Positions 1 to 11,100 of a DNA stretch of 64,000 nt are shown here, in pieces. Numbering within the stretch: position 1 is the first letter of the stretch; every line of letters begins with the position of its first letter. The notes below the pieces were generated by a model that was not told the origin of the DNA, ran no database searches, and worked only from the letters and a program-made list of their open reading frames with translations. This DNA is from Blasia pusilla (Eukaryota; Marchantiophyta; Marchantiopsida; Blasiales), in the NCBI GenBank assembly GCA_050084515.1, contig CM114273.1, positions 38,502,001-38,566,000 on the forward strand, read 5' to 3'. A program made the position numbers and the translations under genes.

Positions 1-93
1 GGCGACCAAAACTCAACTCCCAAAAAATATTGGTAGAGCATATGCGAATGTGGAGGAAAGCTTCATCTTCCAAAATGAATAACTTATAGAAAC

Positions 94-344
94 TGCTAAA
101 GAAACATAATTGATGGGATACGACTCTTACACTCAATGAAAAAATAAGTCTAGTCTTCTCAATTATATAGGGTATGTATAAGCAACCCTAACCATAGTCT
201 TAAGTTAGACTAACTGTGATTAACGAATTCTAGTTGAGATAATTATGCTAAACTAACTAACTAAGACTAAGCTTTCCTACTTCGTGTAGGTACTCAATAT
301 CGCAGTTCGGGTGTCTAATGAGCTTGACTATGACTCAGTCTTCA
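94..344 (-). repeat. Ty1/copia LTR (copy 1)
   Basis: Read on the minus strand, a polypurine tract TTGAGGGGGAGTAT is followed directly by TGAAGACTGAGTC, the classic copia 3' LTR junction. The same sequence recurs at 61450-61737 (plus) and, more diverged, at 36591-36881 (minus). The LTR ends near TTTAGCA, giving TG...CA termini and a length of about 250 bp. The boundaries come from comparing the three copies by eye. Confidence 0.75.
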
Positions 345-1075
345 ATACTCCCCCTCAAGCTCATATCAATATCTTTAACACCTAAATCATTTCTAAACAT
401 CTCAAACTTATCTCTAGAAAATATTTTTGTAAAGATATCAGCAATTCCTAATCTGAATCTATATACACAAGATCAATTTCTCCTACAAGCACTTCCTCTC
501 TAATAAAATGATAGTGCACCTCAACATGTTTTGTTTGATCATGAAACATAGGGTTATTAGCAAGCTTGATGCTACTAACATTGTTTGCATATATTACACT
601 AGGTCCTAAGTTACTAACATCAATCTCAACAAGTAATCGATGAAACCACACCACCTCACATGTTGCATTGGTTGCTCCTCTGTACTCAGCCTCTGTTGAA
701 GATAAAGCAATTGTAGGTTACTTCTTTGAAACCCAACTTAAAACTGCGCTTCTCAAGGTAAATAAGTAACTAGATGTGGAGTATCCATCAAACACGCTTC
801 CTACCCAATCAGAATCTATGAATCTGTGTGATTATAAACTTAGAAAATGTTTAAATTGAATAACTCGAATTGAACAAAAAATTTCACGTGCCTCATCAAT
901 CTCCTCACAACATCAAGATGAGGTTTTTAAGTTGCTTGCAATAATTGGCTCATTATACCAACTACATAGCTCAAGTCTAGCCTTGTTATAGTCAGATAGA
1001 TCAAACTTCCAACCATGCGCTTGTACATATTAGAATTTGCAAGCAACTCTCCTTCATCCACTCTTAGCTTCAAAG
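345..1075 (-). mobile_element. Degenerate Ty1/copia RNase H end of pol
   Basis: The minus strand encodes a decayed copia RNase H domain. Residues resembling ALSSTEAEYRGATNATCE are followed by the typical tail NNPMFHDQTKHVEVHYHFI and REEVLVGEIDLVYI. In an intact element this domain removes RNA from the RNA-DNA hybrid during reverse transcription. It lies directly upstream of the polypurine tract and LTR at 94-344, the normal order at the 3' end of copia pol. Stops and frameshifts interrupt it, and nothing upstream of RNase H survives, so it is a 5'-truncated remnant. Confidence 0.75.
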
Positions 1076-1725
1076 TTTAGGAGAGGAGAGTCTCTCTTCA
1101 AAAAAAAGGGCCAAATCCTTAAACTCACTTCAAAACTTTGATCAATTTTTAAGGTTTATCCCCTACTTCAAATGCAAGAAATGTTTTAAAGAGAGTAAGA
1201 CGTGCACCACTTTGGGGGAAAATCTAACCATTATTTTTCAGATCAAGATGTGAAGATGGAAATATTATCGTTAACAATCAGTCATGAAAGTGCAGGAGTG
1301 TTTTGCTTGTGCCTCTTGCAGGAGAGACCAATCCCCCATCATCAACGAATTTATAGGTGGAATTTTGGTATTGTAGGGCAAAACAAGATGAAAAATGATC
1401 GGCAAAGTAAAAGTAAACATGATTTGTGGCAACATACTTGCGGAAATTAGCATAGGTCGCCAACTCATATTAGTTGGCGTCTCTTTGCAGAGTGCAAATA
1501 GTTGCCTCCTCTTCCCCTCAAGTGGAAGAATTTTTCTTCCACTCTAACACTCGCCCCTAAAACCCTCACCAGATCTAGGATTAAGTTACCAATTCTCGAG
1601 CAGAGCTTTACAAGGATCTTTCTCAATGCCGGGGACTTTTCCCTCCCTCGAAGCACAAATCCATGAATAATCTTGGGGGAAAATTGAAGACCTTTTCTCA
1701 TATAAGTTGGTGGCTTCTGCTCTGA
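1076..1725 (-). mobile_element. Terminal remnant of the MULE-like element with methyltransferase-like fragment
   Basis: The sequence at 1078-1215 (GGAGAGGAGAGTCTC, then an A-run and GGGCCAAATCC) closely matches 48495-48640, the left end of the large Mutator-like element. Behind it on the minus strand, 1465-1701 encodes REKSPALRKILVKL and LILDLVRVLGAS. This parallels the motif-I region (REKSPALMQTLIELRS ... DLVFDLVGLSGAS) at 50470-50610. It is therefore a decayed fourth copy of the element's methyltransferase-like 3' end. It stops abruptly where gypsy copy A begins, near 1725. No function is expected. Confidence 0.6.
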
Positions 1726-1737
1726 CGGGTTGGACCA

Positions 1738-2850
1738 AAATTTGTTCAGAAACCAATATCCAAGGAGGGTGTACGTATACTAGATCTCTTTGGAGGGATT
1801 AATACAACATTGGCTCCAGTGTTGTAGGCCGGAGTATAAGTACATCAGTACTTTTATGTTGAGAGAGATGAGATTGCACGTAGAGTCTCATTCAATCATG
1901 TGTCGAGACTAGTCCAGCAGTATCCTCGGTTATTGCCAGTGTCTGCAGTCAGGGGATATTAGCCTGTATTTCCGGCTGACATTTCGTTGTTGGGGGTGCC
2001 AGATCTTGATAGGGTTGGTCTCATACACTCGGTGGTTGCAAGGTGGCCATGTCAAGGTCATTCTTTGGCGGGTCGGGGACTTGGTTTGCAGGACCCGAGG
2101 TCGGCCATGTTTTGGGAGATGTTGCGAGTTCTTCGACACTTGCAGACTACCCAGCGATGTTCTCCAACTTAAATTTTGGAGAACGTCCCATTGTTAGGTA
2201 ACACTCGAGCCCGAGTGATGGCGAGTGTACATCAAGTGCGGTCGTGGATAGGACCGGCGGTGATGTTGGATGTGGCGAGTGTTGGATCGTGTGCAAACCG
2301 TCTACGATTGTGATGGACGAACCTTTTACCATCCGAGTTGCTGAGGCGGGCTTATGATGGGATCGAGAGACCATCACTACTTACAGTGGATGCAATCTTG
2401 GATCCAAGGCGGCAATCTCAAGTTATAACTAGTGATGACGTACCACTGTTGGCAAGGGCCAATCGGGTGGGCCAACAGAGGGCAGTATTGCCTACGTTGT
2501 TGAGTTTTCTGTCATCTCATGCCTTTCGTCAGGGAGGACCACGCATGATATGGGATGAGCAGGCAGGTACACTGGTGGAGCCCAATGCCAACAAGTGCGA
2601 GCGAGCTATGGGGTTCTCTACAGGTACAACGGCGATGCCTATGATGGCAAAGGCATCCCGCAGACAGGTACTGGGTCAAGCTATGGACCTGAACTGTCTT
2701 ACTTGGATGTTCAGTCTTGGTTTGGCTGAGCAAAAATGGATGCAAGAGGAGTCTGTGACATTACATCCACTTTGCAGTGCAGCGTTTACTGAGACGGGTG
2801 AGACACTAGTTTGGGGTGCGATGGTGATGGAGAAGCATCCATGGACTTGA
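1738..2850 (+). pseudogene. C5-cytosine DNA methyltransferase domain inside gypsy pol (copy A)
   Basis: One reading frame, with stop codons but no frameshift, carries the ordered motifs of a DNA (cytosine-5) methyltransferase. It has an SAM-binding motif I-like GVRILDLFGGINTTLA (from ~1768) and YFYVERDEIARRV. It then has motif IV WPCQGHSLAG, with the catalytic Cys codon at 2050-2052, followed by DPRSAMFWEMLRVLR. Motif VI is ILENVPLLG (2173-2199), a motif VIII-like WTNLLPSE follows, and the motif IX/X-like stretches are ERAMGFSTGTTA and RRQVLGQAMDLN (to ~2700). In an intact protein it would transfer methyl groups to cytosine in DNA. The same frame continues through stops into the reverse transcriptase at 3067, so it was part of the polyprotein. 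At least six internal stops make it a pseudogene. Confidence 0.8.
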
Positions 2851-3066
2851 CGGGATATGTCAGGAGAGCATAGAGAGATGGGAGTTCATGTCACTGATGT
2901 AGGACATAGTGGAGTGCCTAAAGAGTTGGTGTCTGAGTTGGGAGAGCATGTTGTTGCTCCAGAGGTTGCTAGTTAGCAACCACCACCCTCCTCTTCTCCA
3001 AAGGTCACAAGAGAGACTTGGGAGTCGGTGATTGGTCCTAGGTTGACAGAAGCGGAGAGGAGATGA

Positions 3067-3760
3067 GTGTTGCAGTTCTTGTGGAGATTCAGGGAATGTT
3101 TTGCATATAGTATGCACAACTTGGGTATGCTGAAGGGTCGAGGTATTCGGATCCAATTGGATAGTGATACTCCTATCTTCAGACGACCCTACAGGTATTC
3201 TGACATGGAGCGAGCCTTGATTCAGAGTAGTAGTCGAGACTTGGCTGACGTTGGATTGGTGGAGAGATTGCTTGGAGAGTATGCATCTGCCACAGTTATG
3301 CTGGCAAAGAAGGATATGCATGGCCAGTGGATCGATAGGTGGATGTGTGAGGATTACCGTCCTATCAATCGGCATACGAAGTCCGATCGCTATGCTATGC
3401 CGACTCCCGAGGAGATCTTTGATGCAGTGGGGCATGCAAGGATCTTTAGTTGTTTAGATCTTCTTGCTGGCTATCATCAATTTCCCATCCGAGTGGAGGA
3501 CAAGGAGAAGACAATATTTTGGGGGATAGATCCTTTCGGGAAGGATTGTTTGTATCAGTGGCGGTTCTTAGCATTTGGGTTGAAGAACGCCCCTACGGAT
3601 TTTCAAAAAGTTATGGATAGGATTTTGGCTGGTTTGGATTATGCAAGATGTTACATTGATGACATTATTGTCTTCAATGCCACGTTTGAGGAGCATGAGA
3701 GACATCTGAGGAGATGTTTGGCAATTGTAGTTACATCGAGGCAAGTGCAGGTTCTTCCCT
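3067..3760 (+). pseudogene. Gypsy reverse transcriptase (copy A)
   Basis: The ORF encodes a Ty3/gypsy reverse transcriptase. It opens with DTPIFRRPYRYSDMERA, then EDYRPINRHTKSDRYAMPTP, the fingers/palm block LDLLAGYHQFPI, and WRFLAFGLKNAPTDFQK. The catalytic YIDD (CYIDDIIVFNATFEEH) lies near 3651-3690. It copies element RNA into DNA in the cytoplasmic particle. The frame is shared with the upstream methyltransferase domain. It breaks near 3740-3762, where copy B stays open through KLHPGKCKFFYDEIAYLG, so copy A has an indel there. Copy B at 39217 is the better-preserved relative. Confidence 0.9.
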
Positions 3761-3779
3761 GACCAGATCGACTACCTTG

Positions 3780-4711
3780 GACACACCATTTATCCAGGGG
3801 GTATTGGAGTTCAGCAGACAAAGGTGGAGGCCATAGCATGCATTCCTTGCCCTACAGATGTGAGTCAAGTTTGAGCTTTCATGGGATTGGCGAACTACTA
3901 CCGACGGTGCGTGAAGGGCTTTAGTGCAATTGCGAAGGCACTGACTTTGCTGACTAGGTTGGACCATGAGTGGTTTTGGGAAGATGATCAAGAGCAAGCA
4001 TTTCAGGAGCTCAAGGACATGTTGACGTCCTCACTCATTTTGAGGAGACCTATGCGTGGTCGTCCATTCCAATTACATACGGAGTGGAGTATGTTGGGCT
4101 TAGGAGCGGTGCTCACTCAGAGAGATGATGAGGGGAAGGAGTTTGTAGTGGCATATGTGAGCCACTTGAACAACATAGCGGAGGAAAAGTACAATTCCTA
4201 TGAGGGGGAGTGCTTAGCCACAGTGTCGGAAATGGCCCATTTCAGATGTTATTTGTTCGGGAACCCTTTCACGCTCATCACTGATCATCAGCCACTCAGA
4301 TGGTTGATGGAGTCTGACAAGCTTATATGGAAGCTTGCCAGATGGTCACTCCTGTTGCAAGAGTATAATTTTCAGGTTGTCCATCGCCCAGGACATCTGA
4401 ACCAGGATGCGGACGGGTTGAGCCGTAACCCATGCACGAGCCAGAGCGTTGCGACTGGAGCGCGGTGGCATGGTGAGAGTGATGAGGAGATGATGCCGAG
4501 TTGGCCCACATTTGCCTATTTGTTTCTATTGACTATGTCAGTCCAGCAGGAGGCCTCCACTCCAGGAGGGAGGTTGGATGGTGAGTCCTCAGATCCAGAT
4601 GCTAGTGAGGAGTCGACAGGGACTGGAGACATCCACGACAATGAGATGGTCTTGGAGTACCTGTGCACTGGTATCTTGGCAAGCACGGTGGGTGCTAGAG
4701 AGCAAGATTGA
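3780..4711 (+). pseudogene. Gypsy RNase H and connection region (copy A)
   Basis: After the frameshift the connection region (MGLANYYRRCVKGF) leads into a gypsy RNase H. It carries LHTEWSMLGLGAVLTQRDDE, then YNSYEGECLATV and LITDHQPLRWLM, and ends with VVHRPGHLNQDADGLSRN. The domain degrades the RNA strand after first-strand synthesis. A Glu/Asp/Ser-rich linker follows (GESSDPDASEESTG), then a stop codon at about 4709. Comparison with copy B (40150-40998) shows the linker should continue into the integrase zinc-binding region, so this stop is an acquired lesion. Confidence 0.85.
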
Positions 4712-5737
4712 GTCCTACAGCGAGCCAGGAGATTTAGGTGGGAGGGGACGCATGTGCTTTGAGTTTGAGAGGATGGACGAGTGCGGATGGTGCCACATCC
4801 TTCGCAGCGAGCATGAGTTGTAAGACATGCTCACGAGGAGTTAGGGCATTTCGGAGTCAAGCGTACGTATAGCTTGATTCAGATTCAATATTGATGGCGT
4901 GGTATGCAGACTAATGTTCAGCTGTTTGTAGCCATATTCATTGTATGTGATAGGGTGCGCGCATCGTTCAATGCTCCAACACCACACTTGCATCCTTTAC
5001 CGATCATGGGATTAGGATATCGCTGGAGTTTAGACTTTGCAGGGCCTTTACCATTGACGGGATGTCATAGTTGGTATGTGTTGGTTATAGTCGAGCACTT
5101 TTCCAAGTGGATTGAGTTAGTAGCATTTCCACATAGGTCGAGTGAGGGAGCAGCTTATGCATTTCTTGATAGAGTGCTTAGTCATTTTGGTGCACCAACA
5201 TAGGTGTTGACAGACCAGGGTACTGAGTTTAGGGGTGACTTTGAGGCCTTGTATGATCATGCACTAATAGATCATCGTACGACTTCTCGAGATCATCCGG
5301 AGGCATATGGTTTGGCAGAGAGAGTTGTGCAGACGGTGAAGAGAGGATTGCGCAAGTGTGGACTACAGAGAGGACACTTGGGAGATTGGGACCTACAGTT
5401 GCCGTGGTTGGCGATGGGTTACCACTTCAGTTGAAAGGCATCCTTGACATCATTTTCACCATATTTCTTGCTCTATGGGAGAGAGCCACAATTACTTTCG
5501 TCAATTCGACGAGATGTTGTTAAGGTACTTGAACTCGATGATCCAGATGTATGGATGCGAGCGTGTTCTCAACGAGTTGAGCTTTTTCGGAGAGTCATGC
5601 CTATGGCATTTGAGAACTTGGCTATCGCTCAACATCGCGATACTCAGAGGTACGTGACTACGCGTGGAGGAGGCTATCAACCAGGATTTGGTGATTCCAT
5701 ACTGGCGATTATGTCTACCTATAGCAAACAGCGCTGA
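4712..5737 (+). pseudogene. Gypsy integrase (copy A)
   Basis: The pieces carry an HHCC-type region (HEELGHFGVKRTYSL ... VCDRVRAS). The catalytic core follows: YRWSLDFAGPLPL supplies the first Asp, VLTDQGTEFRGDF the second, and HPEAYGLAERVVQTVKRGLR the Glu-containing helix. Then comes the C-terminal LPWLAMGY ... SPYFLLYGREP region. The enzyme joins element DNA to the host chromosome. Stops at about 5201-5203 and 5432-5434, and a break near 5690-5737, disable it. The continuation into the PHD-like tail is clear from copies B and C. Confidence 0.85.
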
Positions 5738-6069
5738 TGACATTGGACATGATAGCGGGACGCACTATTTTGCGAGTGCGAGAGATTTTACCTTCAGGAG
5801 TCCTTGTTTTAGAGGGTCATGATGGTACCGTTTGGAAAGATCATGTGCATAATTGTGCGCCATGTCATCTTCCAAACGTAGATGGGAGGATTGATCCAAG
5901 CTTGGCAGTTGTTCCTGTAGGCTTGAGATGCATATTGTATGGGTCTGCCAAAGGCGTAGCCACGATGCTAGTTTGTGATGGGTGTTCTCGAGGATGGCAT
6001 ATGTCGTGTTTGACGCCGCCTCTTGACATGGTTCCTAAGGGACGTTGGCTTTGTTACAGATATATATAG
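5737..6069 (+). pseudogene. Integrase C-terminal tail with PHD-finger-like module (copy A)
   Basis: This is the C-terminal end of the polyprotein: an SH3-like stretch (GRTILRVREILPSGVLVLEG, VWKDHVHNCAPCHLP) and then a PHD-like block. The block reads C-x2-Y ... LVCDGCSRGWHMSC ... PPLDMVPKGRWLC. A canonical PHD finger is C4HC3 and binds histone H3 tails. Here the second and the last Cys are Tyr, so this copy is degenerate. The copy on the minus strand at 42887-43011 keeps C-x2-C ... CDGC ... H-x2-C. The position after integrase is where chromoviruses carry a chromodomain, suggesting a role in choosing integration sites. Confidence 0.7.
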
Positions 6070-6361
6070 GTGTGATAGATAGATACAAGATGACTCTTGA
6101 TGTTATGGATTGCAGGAAGGTGACTACTGACGGGGCGATATAGCACCCGATCTCTTGATCTTAGCACCAAGAAGGTGCACAGCATTTAGACTTGTCTTGT
6201 AGGCTATCTGGAGTTAGAGGGACCTAACCACCAGCTAGGGGGGCGATTGGGGTTGTCCACTCGTTCATGCGTAGAGATGTTAGGATTCATAGCTAGATGG
6301 ATCTTAGACATGTGTGTGCATGACAACCGATGTATGTTGGCAACGATGTGTATTCGCACGA

Positions 6362-6543
6362 CACTTTCAAAGAATCGTAAAGGATGGCAACATGTGGGAG
6401 TAGGGAAAATATGTGGCATTGCAGGAAAATATCAGTATCCTGGTAGATTGATTCCCCTAGGGTGTATCAAGGTGGATCTGATTAGTGTACAAGAGCCAAA
6501 AGCTGAACTACCATTTCCCAACCACGATGATGATCCTCCATAA
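6362..6543 (+). pseudogene. Possible terminal exon fragment, unrecognised
   Basis: Just past the point where the gypsy LTR homology ends, an open frame encodes about 58 residues. It begins LSKNRKGWQHVGVGKICGIA, continues through PGRLIPLGCIKVDL, and ends PFPNHDDDPP before a TAA. Its composition is protein-like and unlike the flanking transposon DNA. It could be the last exon of a host gene cut by the gypsy insertion, or a relic. I do not recognise the family. Upstream exons are not visible. Confidence 0.25.
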
Positions 6544-7030
6544 ATACTTCTCAAGGATGCAGCAGGTTCTTCCGTTTTGTGGCCCGAGAGATCACTGAAA
6601 AAGATTGTAGGCCCGCATTAGTTTATGGTGTGAAAGTGAGTTTCATTTAGCTTCAGTTTTTGCTGACATGTTACGCCGGATATCTTATACTTATCTTTAG
6701 TAGAACTCTTGATTTTTCAATGAATTTTGTTGGACAAGGTTGTCCAAGAATTACACTATCAACTTGGATTCTTACTCAGGTTCTCATGAACTTTGTAAGT
6801 AAATACAATGGATGTTGTATTGTACCTTCTTTCTCAATTTTCCTGCATTTAGGCTCTCAACTACCATTATGAAATTTTTCAAAGATGCAAGTCAGATCTG
6901 CTGATTAGTTGGTTCATTAAGTTTCTGTTTTTTGGATCTAACGATTTGCAATGAGCCCTTCGTGAATGATATCTTGCCTTGATTTTTACATGTTGTTAAC
7001 CTTCAGAGTGAAGGCAAACAAGAGTCCCTA
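6544..7030. other. AT-rich stretch, nothing recognised
   Basis: I see no coding pattern, repeat or RNA gene here. The first part could be 3' untranslated sequence of the exon-like fragment ending at 6543. Confidence 0.4.
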
Positions 7031-7128
7031 TTGTGCCTTCATTGATGCATGAAATTTTCTCACCAATACTTATCCCATCAATCTGGGATAAGTATTGGTG
7101 AGAATTTCATGCATCAATGAAGGCACAA
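7031..7128. repeat. Fold-back inverted repeat, ~45-nt arms
   Basis: The left arm (TTGTGCCTTCATTGATGC ... ACTTATCCCA, 7031-7077) is repeated in inverse orientation at 7084-7128. The spacer is six bases (TCAATC) and the arms differ by a 2-nt T-run length change. It lies immediately beside a copia fragment. Confidence 0.9.
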
Positions 7129-7139
7129 GAGTCCCATCA

Positions 7140-8135
7140 ATCCTGCCATTTTTGTCCCTGCTTGAAGGTGATGTCGTATTCCATAATGCCTTTGATGTAC
7201 TTCAACACACTTATCCCCGCCTTCCAATGATTCCTACAAGCCTTAGTTGAGAACCTACTCAATATGCCCACAACAAAAGTGATGTCTGATCTTGTATTAC
7301 ACAAAAATATCAAACAAGCTTTTTATACGCCTTTTCATCTACCAATGGTGAAACATCCTCCGTGGAGATTTTCAACTCTACCTCCATTGGCGAGACCACT
7401 TCTTTACACTCGATCATCCCTGATATTTCCAAGATTTCTCTAGCATACTTTCGCCAAGAGAGAGAAATATAGTCTAATTGCAACCAAAAATTGAGGCCGA
7501 TAAAGTAATGGAAAAGATCTAAATCAGACATTTCAAACTCGGATTTCAACACTTCCTTCATTTCCTTTTTTCTTATTATGGTCTCCCATGATGGTGAGAC
7601 TATCCATATAAAGGAAAATTAACATACACATGCCATCTTTGCAAAACAAATACATATTTGCTTTTGACGAACTCTTGATAAGACCCCTCTCGCTTAAGAA
7701 TGTATTTATTTGTTGATACCATACCCTAGGGAATTTGTTTCAACCCATACAATGCTTGATGAAGAAAACGTACTTTCTCTTCTGATCCAAGTATCTCCAA
7801 ACCTAGTGGTTGAGATACATACACTTACTCCTTGAGACTCCCATCTGGAAATACATGCCATCATCTTGTTCCCGTTACCATGGGAAATTTCAAATGGTTA
7901 TCTTCCTTGCAATAAGAGCAAAATTCTTATAGTAATTAAAACCTTCAATCTATGAACAACCTTGGGCAACCAACCTCGCTTTCAATTTATCCAATGTTTC
8001 ATCCGACTTGTACTTGGTCTTGAACACCCACTTTGTGCGAATTATCTTCCTTCCCTTGGGCCTCTCAACCAAATTCCAAGTTTGATTTCTTTGAATAACG
8101 TCCATCTCCACCTACATGGCCTCTTTCCATTTAGA
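7140..8135 (-). mobile_element. Degenerate Ty1/copia reverse transcriptase
   Basis: The minus strand holds the copia RT order in pieces. First come remnants of the W-x-LV...KWV...KARLVAKG segment (8130-7900). Then comes KVRFLHQALYGLKQ (near 7780-7740), the hallmark copia palm segment. Last is a better-preserved piece at 7561-7310 (FEMSDLDLFHYFIGL, LSWRKYAREILEISGM) leading towards RNase H. Stops and frameshifts occur throughout. It is a relic without LTRs in view and may be a different copia subfamily from the one at 61 kb. Confidence 0.7.
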
Positions 8136-8159
8136 GTTAGCAATAGCAACATCCAAGCA

Positions 8160-11100
8160 TGATGTCCCTTCCACCTTAAAGACCTCTACAAAGGAGCAAA
8201 GAAGGGGAAGATGGGGCCCATATGGACAAGTCCTTCCATATGACGGACATAAGTCCACGAACGTAGACATGTGCGAGAACACAAATTTTGTCCACATGCA
8301 ACCTTGGTAATATCACTACTATTGCTCAAATTACCCAATTCTTCTAAACCCTAGAAGAACATTGTGATAAAAACCTTGCCTCATATGCTCAAGCACTTAA
8401 ACTCACCAAGAATGTCCCACAATCCTCACTAGCTCACCTATGCTAATGATAATTGCGTAACAGCATGCTTAGTCTCACATACATTCCATCACTTGGGCTC
8501 ACCCTAGGTCTCTCATCCTAGCTCATCAAGCTAACAGCAATGTAGATCATAAACACAACCTCTACTAGGTCAACAGTCCTATAACCACAAACATGCTATA
8601 TGTGAAAGAAGTCTAAACACAGTACCACGACATATTTACCACCAACTCTATCCGATATCTAGCATCCTAAATGAAAAAAGACAAGTGCAGTAAATTAAAG
8701 GAATCGAATGGATAACCTAAATACATGTACCACCACTCTACCACATGGTCGACACTAACTACCTCTTATGGTGCGACAACCTTCACGATACAAGAATCTC
8801 CTGAAAAAGCATGTCAAACCTCTCATTAGCAAATGCATACTACCCATCAACATCATCAGATATGTGTATCACCACCTCTAGCACTGTGTTACAGACCATT
8901 GGTTTGGATCATCCATCTCAACCCCAATTGGCAAAGTATTTGTAAGGTAGAATCCAATCAAAAACTCGCAGAGGCTGGAAAATCTTGTTGCAAATCACAA
9001 ACCCTCGATCGAAAGTTAAATCATGTATACACCTTCTACTTATGAAAAATCTCTCTCAAAACACCAGAAAATCTTGTATGAGCGACATTGTAGTTGTTCA
9101 TAGCTAACTACGTAGCTCACCTTCTACATTCGGGCTGCTCCAATCTTGTAGCATGGCACAACCACGTCTGGATATCTATATCTCTATCCAATTGCATTGC
9201 CTACTTCATCCACTCCAACTACACGCTCCCTCTCCAAATTACCATCCTTCATACACTCATTTGAGCTTTGTCATTGCTTGTTGCCGACGCACGACCTTAT
9301 GGAGCTTCCGCACTTGCATTTCCCTATTTCGTCATTGCGGCTCGAACATGACCTAAGGCAACTCCATCCTCGGCCAACCTAACTATGTTACTCCCTATCA
9401 CACAGTCTTATGCCAACTCGCCTCTTGCATTTTCCTTCCATCCTCAACTTCTGTCAACTCCATAGCTCCATCAATCCAACATAGCTCCTCGTTTATATCT
9501 CTTACTTACTCTTCAACTTTTGGCCACTTTCAGCCACTTTTTTGCCTACTACTAGCGGCAACTAGACTATTTTCAACGTCCTTCCCTTCACTTGCTTCCT
9601 ACGGACGTCCCTTGCTTAGCTTGCGCGTCGACGCTCATATTCACCCAGTTAGCACAGCCAACATCCTCCCACCTTGATTACTTCCGACTTCATTCCTTCC
9701 CATGGTTGTCATATCCTATGGGCAGATCTCTTGGCACAATTTTATCTTACCTACTATTGTACTAGAGTACTACTTCTCCTCTTACCGCTCTAACATCTCG
9801 TTTACGCCCCTACCACGCACCTTTACCCGGTGTGCACTATTCTTCTCCATCCCTCCGTCAACATATAATTGTTGAATTTGTGATTTATATGCTTCGTTAC
9901 TTATCAATGTCCTAAAGCGCTACCCCCCTCCCCCACCCACCACCACCCATCCCTTTGGCATGCTACTTAAGGTGACTTCCTCCGTCAAACAGACCATACT
10001 CCTTTACCTAGCTATCTACGCAACCTAACCCTAGACAACTAATTCCTCTCTCCCTCTTGACATCTTTTTCATATAAAATCAATGTAAAAATGTCTCATAC
10101 AACCAAATCCACTTTCAAATTTACATCATAAAATCAAGCCACATGCACTCTCCATCTAATTTGAAATCTAACAACCTAGCTCCGACCAAACCCTAGCAAG
10201 AGAGGTGCTACAAACGCTCAACATGAGAAAGATGGCTTATACCCTTGGGAAGAAGAAGAAAAATCCCTTTTCCCAAAAGCAACCCTCTCAATCGTAACCT
10301 CCACACACATGTTATCCGGTGATTATTAATTCTATCAACGAGTCACATGACCTAAAACAACAAAGAGGAGAATCGTCGTAAAAAATAATTCTAATGCAAC
10401 GGAGTTATCTCCAAACTCATCCAATTTCTTAGAACAAATTGATGACCAAACAAGCCACTCCCCTCTACATCATCAACGTAGAGGGACCTCTAGCTATTGG
10501 CTCACTAAGATATCACAAGATCGACAAACCGAGTAGTATAAATCCTCTTCAATAGGTAAAGGGCAAACTCCAAAAGGAGGCTTATGCATACCAAATAAAT
10601 GAAAATCCCCTAAAAGCCTAGCAATAGAAGATGGGATAAGACTTGTCACTATATGTATACACACTTTACATAGAGAGATACAGCCGCTTGCAAAATCTGT
10701 CGGGATAAAGCAATTGCTGAGATCCTAAAAAACCATGTCCAAAAGCTCGCCAACAAATAAGTTAAGAGTATGAAGAAAAGCCCTTGTAAAAACCTCCAAG
10801 ACGAGATCCGTTGTATGCTCTTCCACAAGAGATGGTACATCCCAACTTGAAGGACACTGAAGGGCTTCTAAGAGTGCTACTATGTCCGCATTTGGAACCA
10901 TTGGAGAGAGAAGACCCATTGCTCGAGCCGCACATGAAAACTTATCTTATCTTGAAAGTAGATTTTTCTAAAGGCGTTGTTGTATTAAAGGTTTTACAAG
11001 ATTGGCATGTTCAATGGGATAAGCCATTACTAAGGTTTCTACTCGAAGTAAATGTTCATCGCGGAGATTCTCCTAATCTTCAAACGTAAAATGTTGAATA

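Larger units (their letters stand above)
1735..6361 (+). mobile_element. Ty3/gypsy element, copy A (DNMT-RT-RNaseH-INT-PHD order)
   Basis: This is a 5'-truncated Ty3/gypsy copy. Reading left to right on the plus strand it carries a C5-cytosine methyltransferase domain, reverse transcriptase, RNase H, zinc-binding and catalytic integrase regions, and a PHD-like tail. It ends in a polypurine-like tract (AGCTAGGGGGGCGA) near 6232-6245 and the start of an LTR. No gag, protease or 5' LTR is visible; the left end abuts unrelated transposon debris. The LTR start is shared with minus-strand sequences at 42677 and 63094, which confirms a repeated family. Many stops and a few indels show it is inactive. 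Confidence 0.85.

Noticed and set aside
10811-11089. Possible gypsy RNase H start (TYLILKVDFSK)
   Set aside because: Only about ten residues resemble the motif and no neighbouring gypsy domain supports it.
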